From JAWKTM01 sp041399085 (GTDB lineage Bacteria; Planctomycetota; Planctomycetia; Pirellulales; Pirellulaceae), in NCBI GenBank assembly GCA_041399085.1, contig JAWKTM010000006.1, positions 1 through 64,000 on the forward strand: DNA of 64,000 bases. The letters run 5' to 3'. The translations under genes were made by a program, and so were the position numbers. Positions 45,059 through 55,500 of this stretch are shown piece by piece. Under the pieces are notes generated by a model. That model was not told where the DNA came from, searched no databases, and saw only the letters and a program-made list of their open reading frames with translations. The first letter of the stretch is position 1; the number at the start of each line of letters is the position of its first letter.

Positions 45059-46332
45059 GCGCCGACGCATTGCCAACACCGCCGTCGAACCGGATCGCCG
45101 TGGTGCTGATGATCGACGGTTTGCGAGCCGACATGCTGGGACCTTACGGCAACACATGGCTCGACACGCCGCGGTTCAACCGCTTGGCCAGCGAAGCCGC
45201 GATGTTCGAGCACGTCTGGTCGGACTCGCCGCATTTGTCGGCCGCCATTGCGAGCGTGCTGAGCGGAATGCCAGCCCGCCCGTCCTCTCCGGAAACTTCA
45301 GGCGATTCCCAATCCGTTGTGGAAGCATTGCCAAGCTTGCTTCGGCGAGCGGGCGTCGCTTGTCGGCTGCTGACCGATTCGGCGGAAGTCGCTCAGTCCA
45401 AAGTCGCGGCGGAGTTTGACACCTGCGTCTTGGTTCCCGACGAGCCAGTCTTGGATGCCGCCATGTCGCTGGAACAGACCGCGTTGGCTCGGCTGGCGAG
45501 TACCGCGGCCGAAATGATCGAACAACTGGATGCCAGCGCCGCCACCTTACTCTGGATTCATGCTCGCGGCATGTTCGGTCCGTGGGACGCGCCGACCGAC
45601 TTGCGTCATCAGTTCGCGGACGACGACGATCCGTTGCCGGATGATTTCGTCGAGCCGCCCGAACAACATCTCACCGCGCCAGCCGATCCCGACGAGTTGC
45701 TGAAACTAACGCACGCTTACGCCGGGCAAGTGACCGTGATCGACGAGTGCTTGGCCGTGATCATGGCGGCGATCGACTCGCGAGCCAGCGACACGCCGCC
45801 GCTGGTGATCGTCACGTCTCCGCGCGGCTATCCGCTGGGCGAACACGGCCGAATCGGCCTCTGCGATGCGGCCCTGTACGGCGAGCTATTGCAGGTGCCT
45901 CTGTTCATCCGCGACGCCGACACCGCTCATGTCATGTCGCGATCGCAGTCGTTGGTGCAGACGCGCGATCTATTCACAACGTTGCGAACATGGTTCATGG
46001 AATCGACGACGAACGAAGCGATCGGTTGGTCGCGCGATCTCTTGCCGTTGCTGGAGCAAGAGGAGGCTCCCGATCAGCAGCGTCTGGCGGTCTTCACCGA
46101 CACCGAGTCAGCCGTCCGCACGCCAAGCTGGTTTCTGCGTCACGACGGTTCGCGCGACGAGCTGTTCGTCAAACCCGACGACCGCTGGGAAGTGAACGAA
46201 ATCGCCGACCGCTGCGCCACGCAACTCGAGCAGATAAAGGCCGTCGAAACCCAACTGCGCGACGCGATCGGGCATCCTCAACCACCAGCCCTGCCACCGC
46301 TGCCCGAAGAACTGTACTTACCGCCGAATTAG
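45055..46332 (+). CDS. Sulfatase-fold protein lacking canonical active-site residues
   Basis: A 425-residue cytoplasm-type protein (no signal peptide) of the alkaline phosphatase/sulfatase superfamily. The fold is recognisable from V-L-M-I-D-G-L-R-A-D-M-L-G-P-Y-G, W-I-H-A-R-G-M-F-G-P-W-D-A-P and P-L-G-E-H-G-R-I-G. However, the C/S-x-P-S-R nucleophile site is replaced by D-S-P-H-L-S-A-A, and the usual S-D-H-G metal motif reads S-P-R-G. The first metal-binding D-D pair has only one aspartate. It is therefore probably not an active sulfatase. Its start overlaps the stop of the broken cytochrome gene, which implies coupled expression. Confidence 0.8.
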   Translation: MSADALPTPPSNRIAVVLMIDGLRADMLGPYGNTWLDTPRFNRLASEAAMFEHVWSDSPHLSAAIASVLSGMPARPSSPETSGDSQSVVEALPSLLRRAGVACRLLTDSAEVAQSKVAAEFDTCVLVPDEPVLDAAMSLEQTALARLASTAAEMIEQLDASAATLLWIHARGMFGPWDAPTDLRHQFADDDDPLPDDFVEPPEQHLTAPADPDELLKLTHAYAGQVTVIDECLAVIMAAIDSRASDTPPLVIVTSPRGYPLGEHGRIGLCDAALYGELLQVPLFIRDADTAHVMSRSQSLVQTRDLFTTLRTWFMESTTNEAIGWSRDLLPLLEQEEAPDQQRLAVFTDTESAVRTPSWFLRHDGSRDELFVKPDDRWEVNEIADRCATQLEQIKAVETQLRDAIGHPQPPALPPLPEELYLPPN

Positions 46333-46351
46333 TTACGTGAGCATCGCCACT

Positions 46352-46426
46352 CAAGCGGCACGGCGCAAGCCGTCCGGTAACGCGATAACCATTTTAGCGG
46401 CACGGCGCGAGCCGTCCGGTAACGCG
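46352..46426. repeat. Two GCGGCACGGCGCGAGCCGTCCGG-type repeats
   Basis: Direct copies at 46352-46385 and 46392-46426, matching the pair at 30816-30876. Each contains a CGGCACGGCG/CGAGCCGTCCG-type imperfect palindrome. Confidence 0.75.
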
Positions 46427-46580
46427 AGAATTGGATCGCTTGCCGCACGAGGCTACTTGCGATTCGGCCACGATTTTGCGCACGGATACGAAACAGTCGC
46501 ATTGTCGCGATCCCCCAGTTATTCTCTGAACTCAACAGGCATTCATCCTTGCCATCGCCCTAGGCGGAGGGAGAAGCATC

Positions 46581-49500
46581 GTGTTGAGCAAACGTGAACG
46601 AATTCAACGGAGGTCGCGAATTGCGTTGTTCGAACCGCTGGAGACGCGGCGGTTGTTGGCCGCGGATTGGCAAAACATGGCCAATCGGCTGGATGTCAAC
46701 GGCGATGGATTGGTGTCGCCGATCGACGCGCTGATTTGCATCAACGATCTGAATTTGAATCAAGCGAGAACGCTGCCCGCGCCGGATGCCGCGAATTCGC
46801 CGCCGCCTTTTCTCGACGTGAACGGCGACGGACAGTCTTCGCCGATTGACGTCTTGCTGGTGATCAACGCGCTCAACTTGGATACGGCGGCCCCAGTGAT
46901 TTTCGCGTCGCTTTCCAACGACACGGGCATCTCCGCGTCGGATGGCGTGACCAGCGACGTGGCCTTGGCGGGCACGGTCACGGATCAGCTTGGCGTGACC
47001 GGCTTGACCGCCAGCGTGGATGGCGGACCGCAAATTGCCGTGGCGTTCAGCGTCGGCGGCGTCTTCACGTTTACGCCGACGCTGGCCGTCAATGGCAGCG
47101 CCGATGGCCAGCACACGGTGGCCTTCACCGCCGTCGATACGCGTGCGAATGTTTCCAGTCCGTTCGTGGTGACTTTCGATCTCGACACGACCGCGCCGAC
47201 CGCGACGCTCGGTTTGACCTCGACCAGCGACAGCTTCCCGGTCGGCGACAACGCCACGTCGTTCAGCACGGTGACGCTAGTCGGACAGACCGAACCGAAC
47301 GCCGCCGTCTCGTTGACTACGCCCAGCATGACAACCGCGGCCGATGCGTCGGGCCTGTTTCAATTCGCGAACGTCGCGCTCATCCTCGGAGTCAACGAGT
47401 TCGCGTTGGAGATTACCGACGCGGCCGGGAATGTCGGCGCCTCGATGACGCAAATCACGCGCACGTCGCCGATCGACGACGCCATCGCCGGGGCCGTGCG
47501 TTTCGTGCGCACGGCGAACGACGACACGACCGGCTTGCCGTATAACGAAGCGACTCGCAGCGAGTTGTCGGCCGATCCGCCCGTGCTGTCGAAATCGTTC
47601 TTCGTCCCGGCTCAGCTTGGCAACTGGTTCACCGCGGCCGTCTTGGCTCACGCCTATCGCGATCAGATCAACGGCCAGTTCACGGCGGGCCCGACGGACG
47701 ACGAACTGATCGGCGAGCTGGAACGGTCCGTCATGTCGCTGGCCAACATACTCGGCACACCCGGCTTGGCATTCGAAGCGGACGGCGCGAAGGCACTGTA
47801 TCAGTTTCATCATACGGTTGACGGAACGCCGCTGACCGATGCTTTCGCGCGTAAAGTCTCGCTGCTCGACAACTCGCAACTTATCGCCGGAATGCAAGTG
47901 GCGGCGAACTATCTGCGCACGATTCGCGGCGAGCTGCCCGCTGTGTTGATGTCGCGGGCCGACGCGTTGGTCAATCAACTGGACGGGCCCAGCGGTTTGC
48001 TCGGAGCGTTCGACATCGGCATGTGGATGAGCGGCGGAGAGTTGAAGATTGGCGAGACGGACTCGCCGTTAGGGCTCGACGCGGTGGATCGGATTGTCAC
48101 CGAAGGGCGCTTGGCGCCGGTCGCTGGTTTGGCTCGCGGCGAGCTGACTCAGGCCGAGTTCGACGTGATCCTGGACCGCATGCTGGCCAACTCGTTTTCC
48201 GGTACGACGACCGGCGGCATCGGCGTCGAGCGACTGCCGCATTTCGGCACCGGACTGGAAGCTTGGGCCATCTCGCCCTATCTGTCCAGCGAGTTCGATT
48301 CGCTGTTCGGATCGCAGACATTGATGCCGCTGGCGGAAGCGCGGTTAGAGACCGCCACGGCACTCGGTTTGCCCGCTGCGGGAGCCACGAGCGTCGCCAC
48401 GGGGCTGGCGTCCTCCGAATTCCGCGAATTCAGCCTCGGGCCGATCGAGCCGAACCATACGCATCCCAACTTGAATACGCGAACGCTCGTACCGCTGGAT
48501 TCCGGCATGATGGCCGGAGCGGTGGGAACGGCGGCGGCTTGGCAAAATTTCGAGAACGCGATCTCGTCGGTGCAGGCGGCCGGCCTGTTCGACCCGCAAT
48601 TTGGCTTGCCGAATTATCAGGATCTGGGCGACTCACTGGTCAACGAAGCCGACCCGGTTTACGGCACTTTGGAAGTCGAGCAGATGGTCGTCGCCGTATT
48701 GAATCGGCAACTGGGCGGTAGCTTCGTGGAAGACCTGTTGCGGCAGTCGGCCGGTTGGGACGCCGCGCTGAATGCGTACACGGCGGCTTTGAACGTGCGC
48801 GACGCGGAATTCAATGCCAGCGGCGACGGAACGCTCCAGTCACGCACGAATGCCAGCGGCGACAAGACTTGGTATCTGCTGCACGCTGGCGACGAAGTGA
48901 GCTACTCGGTCCGGATTCCGGCCGTGGGCAACTACGAGCTGGTGGTGGACTACAGCAATCACGATTCCGGCGCCGGCGACGAGGTGAGCGTGCTGGTGAA
49001 CGGCGCGGTCGTCGGCAGCTTTCATTCGCAAAATACGAACGACTGGAATCAGTTTCTCAGCTCGCCAGCCATCGGACTTGGAAACTTGCCGGCTGGCGAC
49101 GTGACGATTTCGTTCCGCTTGGACTCGACCGATCAACTCAATGGGAACGACTTGGGAATCGAGCTGGATCGGTTCCGGCTGCGCACCGGGCCGACGATGA
49201 TCGCGTCGGTCTCGCCCGGCAACGGTGATCGGCTAGTCAGTGTCACGCGGGAAACGATCGTCGCGTTCGACAAGCCGATCGATCCGGCGACGGTGGACGG
49301 CGACTCGTTCTATCTGGTGGCGAACGGCCAGCGCGTGGCCGGTACGACGCGCGTTTCGAGCACCGAGCAGTTCGTGACGTTCTTCTACGACAGCCCGTTG
49401 CCGGCTGCCACGGAAGTGCGCGTGGTGCTTGACGGCGATCGCGTGATGGGGCGCGACGGTCGCCCGGTGGATGCCGACGGCGATGGCGTCGCCGGCGGAA

Positions 49501-52500
49501 TGTTGACCGCCGACTTTCGCACGTTGCCGTTGATGCGAGTGCCCGGCACGAACGTGTTTGGCTACGTGCGAGATTCGTACAACGGCCAACCGATCGTGGG
49601 CGCGACGATTCGCGTCGACGCTTTTCCCGATGCGAATGCAGTTACGGATCAAGACGGACGCTTCGAGCTGCGCGACATGCCGGCCCCAGAATTCTTCGTC
49701 CACATCGACGGTTCGACGGCCACCAACACGCCGGCCGGCGCGATGTATCCGATCGTGGGCAAGCCGTTTCATAGTCTGCCGGGCCAGACCGTGCAGTTGT
49801 CGATGGCAGGCGCTCCGTTCGACATCTTTCTGCCGCCAATGGCGGTCGGCGATATTCAACCGCTGGCTACCGCCCAGACGTCGAACGTCGGTTTCGGAGC
49901 GGCTGGCCGAGCCGAGTTGGCGGCGATGTTTCCGAATGTCGACGCTTCGGTGTTCGACGCGATGCGAGTGACGATTCCCGCCGGCTCGGCCGTCGATGAG
50001 CAAGGCAACGTCGCCACTTCGGCCGCGGTGATTCCGTTGCCGCCGGACCGCATTCCCGCGCCGTTGCCGCCGAATTTGAATCCCGCGCTGGTGGTTTCGA
50101 TCCAGGCATTGGGAGCGACCAATTTTGATGTGCCGGCCGCCGTTACGTTTCCGAATTTGGAAGGACTCGCGCCGGGCGAACAGGCGCTGATCTACTCGTT
50201 CGATCACGACGCCGGCGCATGGGTCGTTGTCGGCACAGGCACGGTCTCGCCCGACGGAAGACGCATCGTGTCCGACGGCGGCGTGATCCGCGCGCCGGGC
50301 TGGCACTTCACTCAGCCCGGCGTGGTCGTGGATCTGAAGATCGACGACACGAAGAACGCGCCCGATCGCGACAACGACGGAATCGCCGATCCGGTGGATC
50401 CCGACGACGACAATGACGGCGAACTGGATCAAGACGAAGAGGATCTACAGTTCGAGTACCTCGTGACGGTCGGGATGAACGCGGTCGCCAGCATCGAGCC
50501 GTTGACGTTTGAGTTCCTCGCCGGTCTGCAGATTCCAGGCAACGTCTTCGGCCGTCCCGAAGAACAGACGACCTTCGGTTTCTCGCACGAAACGAAACTG
50601 TTTGAAGTTACCGAGACAGTCGACTTTGGCTTCGAAACATCGCTCCGGCTCAGCGAATTCTGGGCGGACTTTCTTGAACCGTTCGAGCGACAACTGTTGA
50701 AGATTTCGGCAGGCGCCGAACTCAGTGCGGCATTCGGCTTCGGCGGCACGGTCGACGTCACCGGCTTCGAAGCCGAAGCTGAGTTGCAGGAACTGGAGAT
50801 TCGACCTGGCAATATCGATCTCGAACTAAGTCTTCAAATCACGGATAGCTTGTTATGCAACATCCCGTTTGATATCGGCGAGAAGATTTGCGAGCCTCAC
50901 GATTTCACAAAGACTTTGGCCGGTCCGCCGACGATCGAACTTCCCGATTTCTCGGCTCCGTTGCCTTTCGTGCCGGTGATCGATTTTCAGGACGAGTTCT
51001 TCCTCGGCTTGATGGCGTCGGTCGGCTCGCAAGTCAGCGTTAGTCCGACGCTTTATTTGCGCAAGGAGCGGGTACCGGTTGGCGGCTCGGTGTTGCCCCC
51101 GGCGACTCCGCCTGGATTTTCGAATGCCACGCAAGTCGCGGCTGATTCGTCCATCTACTACTTGTACGAATTGGAAAACGGCCTGACGATTCGCGGGCAG
51201 ACGAATCAAGCCCAACGTGCCCAAGTCACGTTGCCGCCGAACGTCGGTTATTCCGTGCTGTTTTACGCGCCGGATACCAATCGCTCGGGAATCATGAGCG
51301 GGCGAACCGGCGCGTCGGGCGAGCGAGTGACGGAGATGCCGTGCCTCACACACATCGGTGGCTTTGATTTTGACAACGACGGCGTGCCTGATATCGGCGA
51401 GCACGTGATTGGCTCGGATCCGACCGATCCCGATTCGGACGGCGATGGCGTGCCCGACGGGGCCGAGATCAAGAGCGGCTTAAATCCGCTGGACGGCATT
51501 TCTTTTCCCACGGGCGTGATCTCCAACGTTGGCGTGCAAGGCCAAGCGAAAGACGTGGTCGTGGCCGGAGCGCCGAACGATCCCACGCGAACGTTCGTTT
51601 ATCTCGCTACCGGCTCGCACGGGGCGGCTATTGTCGACGCCACGCGGTTCGACGCGCCGATCGTCTTGGGGCAAGTGGATCTGAACGGCGACGCCACGGG
51701 AATCGCGCTGGACGCGGCCAATCGCACGGCCGTCGTCGCGGCGAACGCTGGCGGTTTGCATCTGGTCGACATCGCCGATCCGATGACTCCCACGCGGATC
51801 GCGACTTGGGACGTTGTCGCGGCGCATGTTGAGGTCGCGGACGGCGTGGCTTACGCGGCGGGCGCCGGCGCGTTGCGAGCGATCGACACGTCGACCGGCG
51901 AACTGCTGGCGACGGTGGCCTTGTCCAGTGGCTCTTTCACCGGGTTGGCGATCGAAGGCGCGACGTTGTACGCGATGGACGATCGTCGCTTCCTGCATGT
52001 TTACGACATCGCCGACGACCGCTTGTTGGAGATTGCCACGTTGCAGCTTTCCGATGGCGGAGGCCGAATCTTTGCGGGCGACGGGATCGTGTATGCCGCG
52101 GCGACTAGCAACTTCCGTGGCGGATATGCGGTGGTCGACGTTTCCGATCCCACGAACCCAGTTTCGATTAGCGGTTCGGATATCGCTTCGCCGCTGATCG
52201 CGCCGCGCACCGAGTTCATCCCCAATGGTTCGGGACGCGGCCTGCTGATTGGCTCGGCTGGCAATGTGCAAGCCGCGGACTTGATGGAGTCATCGAATCT
52301 GGCGGATACGGCGGCGTTTCTGACTCGGTTCGAGTTGCCGGCCGCACCGTTCGCCGCCGCGATTGGCGCCGGGATCGGCTTTATCGCCGATGGTGCGGCC
52401 GGTCTGCAGATCGTGAACTATTCGCCATTCGACAATCTCGGCCAGCCGCCGACAGCCGACTTGAATCTTTCGTCGCTGGATGTCGACTTCAACGCGCCGG

Positions 52501-55500
52501 GGATTCAAGTGCTGGAAGGCAGCACGGCCCCTATTCACGTCTCGGTGACCGACGACGTTCAAGTTCGGCATGTCGAGCTGCTGCTGAACGAGCGAGTCGT
52601 CGCCAGCGACATCAGCTTTCCGTTCGAATTCTCCGTCCAGTTGCCGTTCACCACGCCGGTCTCTTCCACGGCGACGTTGCGAGCCCGCGCGACCGATACG
52701 GGCGGGAATGCGACGCTGTCCGATCCGGTCGTGCTGAACCTCGTTCCCGATACATTTCCGCCGACGATTTTGGCCGCCAATCCCGACGACGGAACACGAC
52801 ACTTCGCGGGAATGCGAACGCTGTCGATTCAGTTCTCCGAAGCGATGGACGCCAGTCAGCTTAACGCTTCGACCATTCGGCTCGCACCGGTTGGCAACCT
52901 CGCTGCGACGATCGTGCCGACGGACGTACGTATCAAGCGAGACGGGCGCGAAGTGCAACTCACCTATCCGCCGCTTGTCCAAGGCGACTACCAAGTCACA
53001 CTGGCCGCTAATCAATTGCGCGATCGCGTCGGCAACACGCTAGGCGCTGGCAATGTGCAATGGCAATTCGAAGTGCTTGAGAACCGCGATCCGGGGCAGA
53101 CCTTGGTCACGGCCCTGGACTTGGGAACCCTGGGGCCACGATTGACTTTCCAGGATTTCTTCGGCGTTGGCGAACTAGGCGAAGCCGATCCGGAAGACAT
53201 CTTTGTGTTTACCTTGGCGGAAGCAGCCACCGTGACGGCCACGATCGCCAATCCCACGGGCGACGTGCGCCTGGAGTTATTCGCCAACTATGACGGCGAT
53301 CCACAACTCGAATTCAACGAATCACTTCACAGCGGCACGGACGGATTGTGTTGCAACTCCGTTCGTGATTTTTCCATCTCCCAACAGCTTCCGCCCGGAA
53401 CCTACAACCTTAGACTGACCCCCGAATCGTTTAATGACGCGGGACAATACACCTTAATCCTCAATACATCCCCCATTCCAATTTCGACTTCGTCCGATCC
53501 GGGAACAACCGGGGCGACGGCGCTTAACCTCGGACCGCTTGCCGGGGAGATTGTGATTGACGAAGTGGTGGGTGCGTTCGACTTCGACGACATCTATCGC
53601 TTTTCGCTCAGCGATGCATCAACCGTTTCCGGCACAATTTCCAAACAGACCGAAGACTTGAATGTGCAGTTGTATGGTGACCTGGACGCCGATGGGGTAT
53701 TTGAATTCAACGAACGGCTCGTGTCCGTCGGCGATGGCTTGTGCTGCGGCTCCGTGGCTCCCATCAATTTCTCCAAACAGTTGCCGGCGGGAAACTATCA
53801 CATTCGTGTGTTCCCGGAATCGACAGACGACGCCACGGCCTATCGAATGCAACTGGCCTCTACGCCGATCGTACTCTCCGATCCGTCCGACCCCGGCTCG
53901 ACGGCAGCGAACGCTCGTGATCTAGGAACCCTCGGCGCGACGCTGCAAATCGACGATATCGTCGGCAGCTTCGATGCGGGCGATATCTACCGATTCACCG
54001 TTACCGCACCGACGGCCGTAACCGCCACCATTAGCCAGCAAATCGAAGATGTGTTCATCGAGTTATATGGCGATCTCGATGGCGACGGAAATCTCGAATT
54101 CCAAGATCGTTTAGCCAGTGGGTCCGATGGGCAATGTTGCGGCAGCGTTGCCGACATCACAGTTATTCAACAGTTGCCGCCAGGGCAGTATTACATACGA
54201 ATCGCGCCGGAATCCAGCGACGACAGCACCGCGTACCGCTTGTCGTTGAGTACAACTCCGCTTACCGTCAGCGACCCGAACGACCCCGGCTCGACAAGCT
54301 CGACGGCGAGGCAGTTGGGCGTGCTGTCTGCCCCTCAAACGATCAACGATATCGTCGGCAGCTTCGACGCGGCTGACGTCTATGCTTTCTCACTGTCGGC
54401 CGCCACAACGGTCTCGGCCACGATTAGTGGCCAGACGGAAGATGTCGAGTTGTATTTGTATGGCAACCTGAACGGCAACGGTACGTTCGACTTCGACGAA
54501 AGGTTGGGGTCGGCCGGTGACGACCAGTGCTGTGGCAATGTGCGTGATTTTTCGCTGACGAAACATCTTCCCGCGGGCGACTATTACTTTCTAATTCAAC
54601 CCGAGGGATCGGACGACGCATCGGTCTATCAACTCGCGCTTTCCACATCCCCGATCACAATTTCCAATCCCCTTGACGCCGGCGACACGATCGCCACGGC
54701 TCGCGATTTGGGAACGCTGGCGACCCCAATTTCGCTAGACGACATTGTGGGCAGCGCCGACGCGACCGACGTATATGCCTTCTCGCTCAGCGGCCACGCG
54801 ACGATCGCCGCCACGATCAATAACCAATTCGAGGACGTCTTCATGCAACTGTACGGCGACCTCAACGGCGACGGACAGTTCGACTTCAACGACCGACTCG
54901 CATCGGTCGACGATGGACTCTGTTGCGGAGGCATCCAAGAGTTCTCTTTAACAAAGGCTCTAGGTCCAGGCAACTACCATTTGCTCATACAGCGCGAATC
55001 CTTTGACGATTCGACACCCTATCGTTTGAGCCTCACGGCGACACCGTTCGCTGTCGGCAACGCAATGGATCCGGGACAGGATATTGCCACCGCGCTGAAC
55101 GTTGGGAGCTTGGCGTCTCCGTTCGCCGTAACGGACTATGTGGGCAGCTTCGACACCGCCGACATCTATGCCGTGACGCTCGCCGCGCCAGCTCGTCTGC
55201 GAGCCGGGATCGCAAATCAAACGGGCGATCTGTTGCTCGAACTGTTCTCCGATGTGAATTCGGATGGCCTGCTTTCTAATTCGCCCGATCGCCTGGAGTT
55301 TGCGGACGATGGGCAGTGCTGTGGTTCGGTCGCGGATTTCGAGTTGTTTGAGGACTTGCCGGCCGGTACCTATTATGTCCGCGTTCAACCTTCCGGTTCA
55401 GGCGTCACGACCCCATACGATCTTTCATTGTCGGCCACGCCGATCGCCATCACTACGAATACAGATCCCGGCGACACCATTGCGACGGCACATCAACTGG

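Noticed and set aside
49233..50432. Minus-strand ORF of 399 residues inside the giant exoprotein
   Set aside because: Shadow ORF, rich in Arg/His, no motif.
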